Shown here in pieces: positions 9,167 to 17,296 of a stretch of 64,000 bases of DNA. The notes under the pieces were generated by a model. The model was not told the DNA's origin, did no database searches, and worked only from the letters and a program-made list of their open reading frames with translations. Position numbers and translations under genes: made by a program. Numbering within the stretch: position 1 is the first letter of the stretch; each line of letters begins with the position of its first letter. The stretch is from Pseudoprevotella muciniphila (GTDB lineage Bacteria > Bacteroidota > Bacteroidia > Bacteroidales > Bacteroidaceae): assembly GCF_003265305.2 (NCBI RefSeq), contig NZ_CP033459.1:2728001-2792000 (forward strand). The letters are read 5' to 3'.

Positions 9167-10222
9167 ATGGACAATCCTCAAAATACCAAGCGACAGCCAA
9201 AATCGCTCAGTCCGAAACTTAAATGGACAATCCGTTTGCTGTTCCTTCTTTTCCTCGGCGTTGCATCTTTTTATATCATCAAGCGTCATCAGCAGATGGA
9301 AATGCGTACGGCGCAGGGAAAAATATTTGGAACTACCTACATGGTGAAGTATATCTCCAGCGAAGACCTGACTCAAGACATTGTGAAAGAATTGGATGCA
9401 GTGAATGCCTCGCTCTCCATCTTCGATGAGAATAGCACTATCTCAAAAATCAATCAGAATATCACCGACACCATCGACGAACACGTCAGGTACGTCTTCA
9501 ATCTTGCCACACAAGTGTCGCAAGCCACAGATGGTGCATTCGACATCACCGTGGGACCGCTGGTCAATCTCTGGGGGTTTGGTTTCAAAAACCGTGGTAA
9601 TGTAACTGACGCGCAAATTGATAGCCTCCTCCCTCTGGTGGGCTATAAAATGTACCGAATAGAGGGAAAGTCGGTCGTGAAAGACAATGTTGATATGGTG
9701 TTCGACTGCGGTGCCGTAGCAAAAGGCTATGGCGTTGACCGGGTGGCACATGCCCTGCAACAGCATGGCGTGGTGGACTATATGGTAGAAATAGGAGGCG
9801 AGGTGGTGGCAAAAGGGCATAAGGACAAGGGGCAACCTTGGGTAATAGGTATTAGCACCCCCTCTGAAAATGCCGTGGCAAACCAGGAAATAGAGGCTAA
9901 AATCACACTCAGTAATAAAGCAGTTGCTACAAGCGGAAACTATCTCAACTATTATGAAAAAGACGGTAAACGGTATGCCCACACCATAGATCCCAAGACA
10001 GGCCGTCCTGTACAGCATTCGCTACTGTCTGCCACAGTCATTGCTGCTGATTGTGCTACCGCCGATGCTTATGCAACATCCTTCATGGTGATGGGGCCGG
10101 AAAAGGCAAGGCAGGTTCTCGCGAAGCACAAAGAATTGCAGGCTTTCTTCATCTGCGATGATGGGAAAGGTGGCACAACAACATGGAGTACAGATGGGTT
10201 CAAAAAAATGGTGTCACAATAA
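9167..10222 (+). CDS. apbE: FAD:protein FMN transferase (ApbE)
   Basis: This 351-residue ApbE family protein uses FAD and Mg to attach FMN covalently to threonine in membrane redox proteins such as NqrB, NqrC or RnfG. An N-terminal membrane anchor (about residues 24-42) replaces the lipoprotein cysteine seen in many homologues and places the enzyme on the periplasmic face. Family motifs are GTTYMVKY, AFDITVGPLVNLWGFG, FDCGAVAKGYGVDRV, a GNYLNYYEKDGKRYAHTIDP stretch and TADAYATSFMVMG. It closes the long + strand unit that begins with lpxA. No Nqr or Rnf genes are in the window. Confidence 0.9.
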   Translation: MDNPQNTKRQPKSLSPKLKWTIRLLFLLFLGVASFYIIKRHQQMEMRTAQGKIFGTTYMVKYISSEDLTQDIVKELDAVNASLSIFDENSTISKINQNITDTIDEHVRYVFNLATQVSQATDGAFDITVGPLVNLWGFGFKNRGNVTDAQIDSLLPLVGYKMYRIEGKSVVKDNVDMVFDCGAVAKGYGVDRVAHALQQHGVVDYMVEIGGEVVAKGHKDKGQPWVIGISTPSENAVANQEIEAKITLSNKAVATSGNYLNYYEKDGKRYAHTIDPKTGRPVQHSLLSATVIAADCATADAYATSFMVMGPEKARQVLAKHKELQAFFICDDGKGGTTTWSTDGFKKMVSQ

Positions 10223-10275
10223 TAAAGGTGGATTTTATTCATAGTAAGTTTTTTTACTTCCTCAGTTTTTAATCG

Positions 10276-10941
10276 TTGCAAGCAGACAATTTATATCGAC
10301 GCTTATTATTGCTCCCGTTTTTTCAGGGGCTGCCGGAACACGATTATTATGAAATTGCTGAAAGAATAAGGCTGTATTTCCGGAATTATGTACAAGGCAC
10401 CACTATCGTGCGTCAAGGTGATGAATGTGATGCATATCGTTTCGTGCTGCGTGGAGCATTGAAAGTGGAGAGGGAAAACCCTGCGGGAGATTATATGCTT
10501 ACGGAATGGACGGATAAACCCACACTTATTTGTCCCGAATCGTTGTATGGATTGGATACGGCACACACGAGGTCTTTCTCTGCCGTTTCGAATGTCAGTG
10601 TGCTGGAAATTTCAAAAACAGATGTATTCAATGTCTTGATGGAATACACCACATTCCGCCTGAACTATATGAATTACTTCTCGTGGCGACAACAGCAAGC
10701 AATGCGAATGGCATGGCAAACCATACCGAGAACACCGCAAAAACGGTTTGTCCAATTTGTTAAAAATCGCTGCCTGAGGCCGGTCGGCAGAAAGCAGTTG
10801 CAAATCACGCAGCAAGTCTTGGCGCGCGAAATGGCTGTGGCGCTGCAAGTGTTGCAAGCCATGCTCGAAGAATACAGAAAAGAGCAACTCATTGAAACGT
10901 CAAGAGGTATCATAGAAATACCTAACCTCGAAAAACTATGA
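10276..10941 (+). CDS. Crp/Fnr family transcriptional regulator
   Basis: This 221-residue protein has a cyclic-nucleotide-binding-like beta-roll in residues 10-120 (IVRQGDECDAYRFVLRGALKV) and a C-terminal winged helix from about 150 (LQITQQVLAREMAVALQVLQAMLEEY as the probable HTH). It lacks the clustered cysteines of Fnr-type oxygen sensors. The start is a TTG immediately after an in-frame stop; no ATG is near. The gene stands just before the HMA protein and P-type ATPase, whose promoter region carries a perfect palindrome at 10977-10993. I infer that it regulates them, possibly in response to metal or redox state. Confidence 0.85.
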   Translation: MQADNLYRRLLLLPFFQGLPEHDYYEIAERIRLYFRNYVQGTTIVRQGDECDAYRFVLRGALKVERENPAGDYMLTEWTDKPTLICPESLYGLDTAHTRSFSAVSNVSVLEISKTDVFNVLMEYTTFRLNYMNYFSWRQQQAMRMAWQTIPRTPQKRFVQFVKNRCLRPVGRKQLQITQQVLAREMAVALQVLQAMLEEYRKEQLIETSRGIIEIPNLEKL

Positions 10942-10976
10942 AAAGAAAAAATGTAGCATAACGCAGCAAAGTAAGA

Positions 10977-10993
10977 TTGCAACTGAGTTGCAA
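10977..10993. promoter_or_regulatory. Perfect palindrome TTGCAACTGAGTTGCAA, candidate Crp/Fnr operator
   Basis: The two 8-base arms are exact reverse complements around a central G. The site ends 11 bases upstream of the -7 box at 11005-11012, that is, over the -33 region of the promoter of the HMA/P-ATPase pair, and it lies 36 bases after the Crp/Fnr gene. Crp/Fnr dimers bind palindromes of this size. A site overlapping the -33 region fits either repression or class II activation. Confidence 0.6.
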
Positions 10994-11004
10994 CAAACCA
11001 GTCG

Positions 11005-11012
11005 TATCTTTG
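11005..11012 (+). promoter_or_regulatory. Bacteroidetes -7 promoter box (TATCTTTG) for the HMA/P-ATPase operon
   Basis: Matches the Bacteroidetes consensus TAnnTTTG. It lies 27 bases before the ATG of the HMA gene. Confidence 0.7.
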
Positions 11013-11038
11013 CAGCGTAAAAAAAATCATAAAAGCAA

Positions 11039-11254
11039 ATGAAAAAGTCTTATAAGATAGAAGTGGATTGTGCCAACTGCGCCAATCTCGTTGAAAATGC
11101 TGCCCGAAAAGTGTCAGGCGTGAAAACCCTCACCATCTCTTTCATGACGCAGAAAATGAAAATAGAGTACGAAGATGATGTGCATCCGGAAGAAGTCTTG
11201 AAAGAAATCATCCGTGTGGCAAAACGCATAGAGCCTGATTTCAATGTGCTCTGA
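11039..11254 (+). CDS. Stand-alone heavy-metal-associated (HMA) domain protein
   Basis: This 71-residue single-domain protein has the ferredoxin-like HMA fold. The metal-binding motif is CANC (Cys13-Cys16), preceded by Asp12 in VDCANC. An acidic residue before the CxxC is known from the N-terminal metal-binding domain of Zn-type ATPases such as ZntA. It lies 33 bases upstream of a P-type ATPase that lacks any N-terminal HMA domain, so the pair looks like a split form of the usual fused protein. Its likely job is to deliver metal to the pump or sense it. Confidence 0.88.
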   Translation: MKKSYKIEVDCANCANLVENAARKVSGVKTLTISFMTQKMKIEYEDDVHPEEVLKEIIRVAKRIEPDFNVL

Positions 11255-11287
11255 TAAAAAATCTAAACACCAAGGGACTTTATTAAG

Positions 11288-13216
11288 ATGACTTCAAAAC
11301 AAAAGAAAGTACTCTTCCGGATACTCTTGTCGGCTGTTCTGATGGTGGGTCTCGCCCTACTTCCCGACAAGTCTGTCCTCCCATTCGGTGCTGTAGGGAA
11401 GGGCTTGGCCTATTATCTCGCCATCTACTTGATAATAGGCTACGACATCTTGCGCAAAGCGTGTTATGGCATTTTGAACCGCAGGGTGTTCGATGAGAAT
11501 TTCCTGATGACCGTGGCAACATTAGGTGCTTTCGCCTTGGCGCTTTTCGAAGACAGTGGCGACTATAATGAGGCGATAGCCGTCATGCTGTTCTACCAAG
11601 TGGGAGAATTCTTCCAGAGTTATGCCGTAGGAAAAAGCCGAAACAGTATAGCAAAGTTGATGGACATCCGGCCCGACTATGCCAATCTCTGTCAGCCCGA
11701 CGGAACCATACGGCGTGTTGATCCTGACGATGTGGAAGTGGGGACTGTAATAGTGGTAAACCCAGGCGAGAGGGTGCCGATTGATGGAGTAGTCATAGAA
11801 GGTGCGTCCTCGCTCAACACCTCCGCGCTGACAGGCGAATCACTGCCAAAAGAAATTGCCGAAGGAGAAGAAATCATCAGCGGGAGTATCAATATGACAG
11901 GTGTTCTGAAAATCCGGACAACAAAAGAGTTCGGAGAATCTACCGTCTCAAAGATTCTTGAAATGGTGGAGGACAGTGCAAGCCATAAGTCGAAATCGGA
12001 AGACTTTATAGCCCGTTTTGCCAGAGTCTATACCCCCATCGTCTGTTACAGTGCCTTGGCGCTCGCCATCATACCGCCAATCGTCCGCATCCTCTTCATA
12101 GGAAATGGTGCAGAGTGGAGCGTGTGGATATACCGTGCGCTGACATTCCTCGTCATCAGTTGCCCCTGTGCACTTGTTGTAAGCATTCCGCTGTCGTTCT
12201 TTGCAGGAATAGGGGGCGCAAGCCGTAGAGGTATTCTGGTGAAGGGAGCAAATATCCTGGAGAACCTGTCAAAAGTAAAAACGGTGCTGTTCGATAAGAC
12301 AGGTACACTCACTCTCGGAGTCTTTGAAGTTACGGCTATGCACGATAAGGAGGATCATGATAATAATGATGAAGAAGAAAAAGCAAGGCTTTTGGAAATC
12401 GCAGCCATTGCCGAATGTGCTTCGTCGCACCCCATCAGCAAAAGTCTGCAACGTGCCTACAACAGACCGATAGACCATAGCCGCGTGAGCGATATAAAGG
12501 AAATTGGCGGACAAGGCATAACGGCTGTCGTTGATGGTCAGAAAGTGGCTGTGGGTAATGAGAAACTGATGGAGCAGATGGGTGTTCAATATTGCCATTG
12601 CCATACGGCAGGCACCATCGTCCATGTGGCTGTGGAAGGCAAATATGCGGGGCATGTAGTGCTCGGAGATGTCGTAAAACAGCATGCAGCAGAAGCCGTC
12701 AAGGCATTAGGTGCCGTAGGAGTTGCCCGTACAGTAGTGCTTACGGGCGATGCTGATGCCGTAGCGAGACAAACGGCTGAAACACTCGGAGTAGGGGAGG
12801 TCTATACAGAACTCCTTCCCAACGAAAAGGTAGAAAAAGTGGAAGCCATTATCTCTGAAACGAAAAACGGAAAAGTGGCATTCATTGGCGACGGCATAAA
12901 CGATGCACCAGTCCTTTCGCGTGCTGATATCGGTATTGCCATGGGCGGTGTGGGGAGCGATGCAGCCATCGAAGCAGCAGACGTGGTACTCATGGACGAC
13001 GACCCGAGAAAGATAGCCAAGGCGATGCGAATATCCAATAAGTGCATGAACATCGTCTGGCAGAACATCATACTCGCAGTAGGCGTGAAGGTCGTATGTC
13101 TCTTCCTTGGCGCATTTGGCATAGCAAACATGTGGCTCGCCATCTTTGCCGATGTAGGAATAATGATTATAGCAGTCCTAAACGCCATAAGAGCCATGTA
13201 CATAAAGGAACAATAA
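11288..13216 (+). CDS. P1B-type metal-transporting ATPase (Zn/Cd/Pb class)
   Basis: This 642-residue inner-membrane pump exports soft divalent metal at the cost of ATP. It has the transmembrane CPC motif (C292-P-C294), the TGES actuator motif (ALTGESLP), the phosphorylated aspartate in DKTGTLT (D336), the HP motif in SSHPIS, and GDGINDAP. The last helices carry FADVGIMIIAVLNAIR; the aspartate there is typical of Zn/Cd/Pb pumps and not of copper pumps. There is no N-terminal HMA domain; that part is encoded separately just upstream. Upstream of the pair is a Crp/Fnr gene. A two-hairpin terminator follows. Confidence 0.92.
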   Translation: MTSKQKKVLFRILLSAVLMVGLALLPDKSVLPFGAVGKGLAYYLAIYLIIGYDILRKACYGILNRRVFDENFLMTVATLGAFALALFEDSGDYNEAIAVMLFYQVGEFFQSYAVGKSRNSIAKLMDIRPDYANLCQPDGTIRRVDPDDVEVGTVIVVNPGERVPIDGVVIEGASSLNTSALTGESLPKEIAEGEEIISGSINMTGVLKIRTTKEFGESTVSKILEMVEDSASHKSKSEDFIARFARVYTPIVCYSALALAIIPPIVRILFIGNGAEWSVWIYRALTFLVISCPCALVVSIPLSFFAGIGGASRRGILVKGANILENLSKVKTVLFDKTGTLTLGVFEVTAMHDKEDHDNNDEEEKARLLEIAAIAECASSHPISKSLQRAYNRPIDHSRVSDIKEIGGQGITAVVDGQKVAVGNEKLMEQMGVQYCHCHTAGTIVHVAVEGKYAGHVVLGDVVKQHAAEAVKALGAVGVARTVVLTGDADAVARQTAETLGVGEVYTELLPNEKVEKVEAIISETKNGKVAFIGDGINDAPVLSRADIGIAMGGVGSDAAIEAADVVLMDDDPRKIAKAMRISNKCMNIVWQNIILAVGVKVVCLFLGAFGIANMWLAIFADVGIMIIAVLNAIRAMYIKEQ

Positions 13217-13222
13217 CCCCAA

Positions 13223-13286
13223 AAACGTCCGGTCTCGGACGTTTAAGCACAAAAAAAGCCGCCCGATTTCGGACGGCTGATTTTTT
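13223..13286. terminator. Two-hairpin bidirectional terminator between P-ATPase and gapA
   Basis: Hairpin 1 has 8-base arms at 13223-13230 and 13237-13244. Hairpin 2 spans 13257-13278 (arms AGCCG/CGGCT plus CCGA/TCGG), with a T-run at 13281-13286 on the + strand and an A-run at 13251-13257 that serves the convergent gapA transcript. Confidence 0.8.
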
Positions 13287-13300
13287 ACCAAAAGGCTGAA

Positions 13301-14326
13301 TTACTTCAACTCTGCAAGGTACTTAATGGTGCGAACCATCTGAGAAGTGTAAGAGTTCTCATTGTCGTACCAAGCAACTACCTGAACGAGTGAGTTGCCG
13401 TCGCCAGTCTTTGAAACCATTGTCTGGTTAGCGTCGAAGAGTGAACCGAACTTCATACCGATGATGTCGCTTGAAACGAGTTTCTCTTCTGTGTAACCGA
13501 ATGATTCGTTGGCAGCAGCCTTCATGGCAGCATTGATGTCTTCTACAGTTACTTCACCCTTTACAACAGCGTGCAGGATAGTTGTAGAACCTGTGGGAGT
13601 AGGAACGCGCTGAGCAGCACCAATCAGTTTGCCGTTAAGTTCAGGAATAACGAGGCCGATAGCCTTTGCAGCACCTGTTGAGTTAGGAACGATGTTCTGA
13701 GCACCGGCACGAGCGCGCTGTACGTCACCCTTGCGCTGAGGACCGTCGAGAATCATCTGGTCGCCAGTGTAAGCGTGAACGGTAGTCATGATTCCGCTCT
13801 GGATAGCAGCGAAATCGTTCAGAGCCTTGGTCATAGGAGCCAAGCAGTTTGTGGTGCAAGAAGCAGCCGAAATAACAGTGTCAGCAGGAGTAAGCGTCTT
13901 GTGGTTTACGTTGTAAACGATGGTGGGAAGATCGTTACCTGCAGGAGCAGAGATAACAACTTTCTTAGCACCAGCCTGAATGTGGGCAGAAGCCTTTTCT
14001 TTTGATGTGTAGAAACCTGTGCACTCCAATACAACATCTACGTCGAGTTCGCCCCAAGGCAGCTCTGCTGCGTTAGGCTTTGCATAGATAGTGATCTTCT
14101 TGCCGTCAACTACGATGTAGTCTTCACCAGCCTCTACAGTGTGCTTGTTCTCGCCGAATTTGCCAGCGAAACCACCCTGAGCGGTGTCATACTTCAACAG
14201 GTGAGCCAGCATCTTGGGGCTGGTCAAGTCGTTGATGGCTACTACCTCATAACCTTCAGATTCGAACATCTGACGGAAAGCGAGGCGACCGATACGGCCG
14301 AAACCGTTAATTGCTACTTTTGTCAT
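13301..14326 (-). CDS. gapA: Glyceraldehyde-3-phosphate dehydrogenase, type I
   Basis: This 341-residue GAPDH converts glyceraldehyde-3-phosphate, NAD and phosphate to 1,3-bisphosphoglycerate in glycolysis. The Rossmann start [17 protein letters not shown], the active-site [12 protein letters not shown] with the catalytic Cys, the phosphate-site [12 protein letters not shown], and [13 protein letters not shown] near the C-terminus are all present. Strongly expressed genes of this kind commonly use the codons seen here. It is transcribed divergently from mscL with the two -7 boxes almost back to back (14448-14455 and 14467-14474). The 5' leader is about 110 bases. Confidence 0.97.
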   Translation of the reverse strand: MTKVAINGFGRIGRLAFRQMFESEGYEVVAINDLTSPKMLAHLLKYDTAQGGFAGKFGENKHTVEAGEDYIVVDGKKITIYAKPNAAELPWGELDVDVVLECTGFYTSKEKASAHIQAGAKKVVISAPAGNDLPTIVYNVNHKTLTPADTVISAASCTTNCLAPMTKALNDFAAIQSGIMTTVHAYTGDQMILDGPQRKGDVQRARAGAQNIVPNSTGAAKAIGLVIPELNGKLIGAAQRVPTPTGSTTILHAVVKGEVTVEDINAAMKAAANESFGYTEEKLVSSDIIGMKFGSLFDANQTMVSKTGDGNSLVQVVAWYDNENSYTSQMVRTIKYLAELK

Positions 14327-14447
14327 GATTTTTTGATTGTATTAAAAAATGAATATTGTTGGAATTTATTGACCAATTAAAGGTGTTACATCGCATCAGA
14401 GATGGAAAAATAAGCAGAAAAACTAAATTTTTATCTCTTGTGCGAAG

Positions 14448-14455
14448 CAAAATTA
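14448..14455 (-). promoter_or_regulatory. -7 promoter box (TAATTTTG) for gapA
   Basis: TAnnTTTG match on the - strand, giving a leader of about 110 bases before the gapA start at 14326. Confidence 0.65.
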
Positions 14456-14466
14456 CAAAATCTTTT

Positions 14467-14474
14467 TACTTTTG
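14467..14474 (+). promoter_or_regulatory. -7 promoter box (TACTTTTG) for mscL
   Basis: TAnnTTTG match on the + strand, only 11 bases from the divergent gapA box. mscL starts at 14598. Confidence 0.6.
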
Positions 14475-14597
14475 CGGTAGCAAATCATTAAAAATATTCA
14501 ACATTCGTTGATTTGCAAACTTTTATGCTATCTTGACTTGTCAAGTTTGGCAAAAAAACAAAGCATGGATATGTTAAATTTTAAAAATACATAAATT

Positions 14598-14981
14598 ATG
14601 GGATTTATCAAAGAATTTAAGGAATTTGCCATGAAAGGCAATGTCATGGACATGGCTGTCGGTGTAATCATCGGTGGAGCATTCGGAAAAATCGTGTCGA
14701 GTTTAGTGGACGACGTTATTATGCCGTTGGTAGGTATGCTGACAGGCGGTGTTGACTTTACTAAACTCTCAGCAAAGATAGGCGAAGCAGAAGTAATGTA
14801 CGGTAGCTTTATCCAGAATATCATCGACTTCCTCATCATCGCATTCTGTATCTTCCTTATGATTAAGGGCATGAACAAACTCTCACGCAAGAAGGAAGAA
14901 GAACCCGAAGCACCCGCAGAACCGTCGAACGAAGAAAAACTCCTCGGCGAAATCCGCGACCTGCTTAAGAAACAGGCATAA
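14598..14981 (+). CDS. mscL: Large-conductance mechanosensitive channel
   Basis: MscL opens a wide pore in the inner membrane under hypo-osmotic stress. The 127-residue protein is near the family's usual length. It has the N-terminal amphipathic helix ([13 protein letters not shown]), TM1 with [22 protein letters not shown]2 [17 protein letters not shown], and a charged C-terminal helix bundle ([15 protein letters not shown]). The ATG at 14598 starts the conserved N-helix. A terminator follows at 15009-15042. Confidence 0.95.
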   Translation: MGFIKEFKEFAMKGNVMDMAVGVIIGGAFGKIVSSLVDDVIMPLVGMLTGGVDFTKLSAKIGEAEVMYGSFIQNIIDFLIIAFCIFLMIKGMNKLSRKKEEEPEAPAEPSNEEKLLGEIRDLLKKQA

Positions 14982-15008
14982 TAGTCCATAACGGCGCATT
15001 ATAAAAAA

Positions 15009-15042
15009 ACAGAGTGGGGAATAATCCTCACTCTGTCTTTTT
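15009..15042 (+). terminator. Intrinsic terminator after mscL
   Basis: Arms ACAGAGTG/CACTCTGT extended by GGA/TCC around the loop ATAA, followed by a T-run at 15037-15042. Confidence 0.8.
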
Positions 15043-15077
15043 ATCCGAATCGGTCATTTGCCTCCAACAGCGTCAGA

Positions 15078-15506
15078 TTATTCAATATCAATCTGGAGTT
15101 TCTGAGGCAGTGTCTTCTCTGGCGCCAATTTAGGTATTTCTATGGTAAGAACACCATCGCTGACGCGTGCTGAGATGGCGGCTTTGTCCACATTGTCCGG
15201 AAGAATCAGACTTTGCTGGAACTTGGAATAGTTGAATTCGCGGCGCAGGTAGTGCTTCTTCTCATCGCCTTCCTGCTTCTCTTGCTTCTTCTCCATGCTC
15301 ACCACGAGGTTGTTCTCGTGATCCACATGAATCTGGAAGTCTTCCTTAGTCATGCCTGCTGCAGCCACCTCTACGGTGTAGCCGTTCTCTTTTTCTATCA
15401 CATTCACTGCGGGAGTGGAATAACTCTGACGGCGAGGATAATTGGTGTCAAAAAACTCATCGAAAAGACTTGGCACCCAGTTGTTGTAATGTCTGATAGT
15501 ACTCAT
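15078..15506 (-). CDS. Small heat-shock protein, Hsp20/alpha-crystallin family
   Basis: This 142-residue holdase chaperone of the cytoplasm binds unfolding proteins without ATP. The alpha-crystallin domain spans about residues 34-125, with PAVNVIEKENGYTVEVAAAGM, the LRREFNYSKFQQSLILPDNVD segment and the GVLTIEIPKL strand. An I-x-I/V type tail near the C-terminus helps oligomer assembly. The start ATG is at 15506, just upstream of MSTIRHYNNW. No clear -7 box was found upstream, so the promoter is unassigned. Confidence 0.93.
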   Translation of the reverse strand: MSTIRHYNNWVPSLFDEFFDTNYPRRQSYSTPAVNVIEKENGYTVEVAAAGMTKEDFQIHVDHENNLVVSMEKKQEKQEGDEKKHYLRREFNYSKFQQSLILPDNVDKAAISARVSDGVLTIEIPKLAPEKTLPQKLQIDIE

Positions 15507-15799
15507 AATTCTAATCTTTTTTAATTTGTTCTTTGTTTATCTGTTGTCTTGTTTGTCTCTGACCATAAATTTACAAATACCATGCCAAAAAAATAAAGGC
15601 CATTTGCAGAACCTTCTACTTAAACTAATTCAGGTATCAGAAGTAAAAGCCCGAAAGGCCGACAGGAACCCCAGTTTTTATGCAATAGCGTGGATGCGTC
15701 CCGAAGTACCGCAGGAAGAATCGAAAGCCACAAGCAAATCACTCATGTCACAAAACTCCCCCGGCGGCCGGCACTTTGGGAGTCTTTAGTTATAGGACT
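15507..15799. other. Intergenic stretch without a recognised gene
   Basis: Open frames across this stretch are short and run into the adjacent repeat array. I see no coding pattern, RNA gene or clear promoter here. It presumably holds the hsp20 promoter and marks the left edge of the repeat-rich region. Confidence 0.5.
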
Positions 15800-15800
15800 G

Positions 15801-15930
15801 TTCACGGTGTTCACGGTGTTCACAGTGTTCACAGCGTTCACAGCGTTCACAGTGTTCACAGCGTTCACAGCGTTCACGATGTTCATGCGTTCACGGTGTT
15901 CACATTCCTAAAGCGTGAACGCGTGAACAC
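15801..15930. repeat. Left TTCAC array: about eleven 9-base units ending in a hairpin
   Basis: Units TTCACGGTG, TTCACAGTG, TTCACAGCG and variants follow each other every 9 bases from 15801 to 15903 (one unit is 8 bases). The array ends with the complementary GTGAACGCGTGAAC at 15915-15928, so the terminal units can fold back on it. Bases 15880-15930 are an exact reverse complement of 17552-17602 (51 of 51). There are no unique spacers, so it is not a CRISPR. Frames through it give only low-complexity peptides. Confidence 0.9.
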
Positions 15931-15966
15931 TTTGTCTTGATACGGCTGTTTTTTGTGCTATGATTT

Positions 15967-16127
15967 GAAAGTGTATCAAAAAATAAAGAAGTCGCCTAAG
16001 GCGGGAAATCCTTCAGACCTTTTCAAATTATTAAAAAATAATCGTTTTGAAAATCAATTTATTAGGTTTGTGCAGATTTGTGCAATTTCTGCGTGACAGC
16101 GCACTCCGTTGGTTTTGATACACTTTC
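15967..16127. mobile_element. 161-base MITE-like element with 15-base perfect inverted ends
   Basis: GAAAGTGTATCAAAA at 15967-15981 is matched exactly by its reverse complement at 16113-16127. Inside lies a 71-base core (15985-16055) that is closely similar to 46472-46542 near the IS110 element. No coding sequence and no clear target duplication were seen, so whether it moves is inference. Confidence 0.6.
15985..16055 (+). repeat. Dispersed repeat A, copy 1
   Basis: A 71-base sequence with a small CGCC/GGCG hairpin followed by a larger AT-rich stem-loop ending in GAAAATC. It is similar along its whole length to 46472-46542. It occupies the centre of the MITE-like element at 15967-16127. Confidence 0.7.
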
Positions 16128-16200
16128 TTACAGTATATAGTATGAATAGGCAAAAATATTATAAATCAAGTATTTACGCTAATCCTCTTTGTTTATTTGT

Positions 16201-16287
16201 CGCTTTTGTGCTTACAGCGCGCCAATGCTTTTGATCATATTCACTCAGGGCGCTGCCCTCGGGCTATGTGCTTTCAGTGCTATCAGT
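16201..16287 (+). repeat. Dispersed hairpin repeat B, copy 1
   Basis: Contains three short dyads in a fixed order: GCTTACAGC, AGGGC-gct-GCCCT (16247-16259) and GCTTTCAGTGC. The same plan is seen at 44898-44984 and, inverted, at 44781-44866. Such REP-like intergenic repeats are common in Bacteroidales genomes as far as I recall. Confidence 0.65.
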
Positions 16288-16388
16288 CTGTTTATTGGAC
16301 ATCAATAAATTAGGGAATGATAAACGTGTTGTCCCCGATTATGGTATTAATATTCGGCAATTTTTATTAGAAATATCAGGAAAAAGAG

Positions 16389-16396
16389 TATTTTTG
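16389..16396 (+). promoter_or_regulatory. -7 promoter box (TATTTTTG) inside the cassette
   Basis: TAnnTTTG match, 39 bases before the PRTase-like ATG and inside the inverted ends, so the cassette carries its own promoter. Confidence 0.5.
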
Positions 16397-16435
16397 TTTC
16401 GAAAGTTTATAATTATTAGAAAAGTTAGGAGCCAT

Positions 16436-17296
16436 ATGACAAAGAAAATTATTAAATTAACAAAAAGCAAATTGAACGACATAATCAGTGAAGAGGTAAA
16501 AAAGGTACTAAAAGAGGGTATTGATATTGACACTAATTCAACACCACATACGGTTGGCTTTAATCCAAACCATCAAGAATATGTTGATACGAATGACCCT
16601 TGGAATCCTCAACCAATTTACAACAAAGTCAATGGTTATAATGTTATTTCTGTTTTCATGAGGAAGAAAACAAATGACAAATATGATGCAAATCCTTTAT
16701 TAAAGGCATTAAAAGGGCATAAAGATTGGGAACTTAAGAACGAACACTATGACATAATGTCTCTATTACGTAGATTTGTGGCTGTTACAAAAGAATTGAA
16801 TGATAGTTTTGATGTGATAATTACAACTCCGTCAAATAATTCACTTAATAATAGTATATTTAATATAGTTAAAAGAATTATACCTCACTCGACTGCGGTA
16901 AAACATTTCTTTACAAAATATGAGGCTAATTATGTTTTTGACTATATGATAGATGATGACCTTATTGCTCAAATGACTAATACAGAAGAAGAATATAAAA
17001 TTTGTAAAAAAGAAATAGAAAGGTCCATATTGAAAATGAATCGGAAAAACGATGGTATTTTTTCATATAAATACATTGAAGAAAAGTATAGACAATACGT
17101 AATTCAGTCAATGTTTATTTCTGATGAAGTAAAAAGTAATTTGGAATTAGCCAATGATATTAATGGCAAAAGAATACTTGTGCTTGATGACACAGTGACA
17201 AGCGGTAAGACGATATCTGATTCAGCAGAAGCATTGATGGAAACATTTGACCCAAGTGATATAACGTTTCTTACTTTGTTTAGTCCTTTAACTTAA
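16436..17296 (+). CDS. Phosphoribosyltransferase-fold protein carried by the cassette
   Basis: This is a 286-residue protein. The N-terminus has the helix motif IIKLTKSKLNDIISEEVKKV, resembling a module I know from the beginnings of many uncharacterised Bacteroidetes and Bacteroidetes-phage proteins. The C-terminal third carries a PRPP-binding loop, RILVLDDTVTSGKT, with the two acidic residues at 251-252. The middle contains IITTPSNNSLNNSIFN and a Lys/Glu-rich segment. The ATG at 16436 has AGGAG four bases upstream. An earlier GTG at 16268 lies outside the inverted repeat and is rejected. The gene is markedly AT-richer than its neighbours, with many AAA, ATA and TTA codons, a sign of transfer. 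Whether it is a salvage enzyme, a regulator or a phage-defence effector is unknown. Confidence 0.8.
   Translation: MTKKIIKLTKSKLNDIISEEVKKVLKEGIDIDTNSTPHTVGFNPNHQEYVDTNDPWNPQPIYNKVNGYNVISVFMRKKTNDKYDANPLLKALKGHKDWELKNEHYDIMSLLRRFVAVTKELNDSFDVIITTPSNNSLNNSIFNIVKRIIPHSTAVKHFFTKYEANYVFDYMIDDDLIAQMTNTEEEYKICKKEIERSILKMNRKNDGIFSYKYIEEKYRQYVIQSMFISDEVKSNLELANDINGKRILVLDDTVTSGKTISDSAEALMETFDPSDITFLTLFSPLT

Noticed and set aside
15801-15903. CRISPR array
   Set aside because: Units are 9 bases with no unique spacers, and there are no cas genes in the window.
15690-15911. Frames giving VFTAFT and HGVHGV peptides in the TTCAC arrays (also 17548-17781)
   Set aside because: They are translations of a 9-base repeat, with no start context and no conserved protein beyond the repeat.
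16268-16435. GTG start for the PRTase-like gene
   Set aside because: It lies outside the inverted repeat, in repeat B, and has no ribosome site; ATG 16436 has AGGAG.
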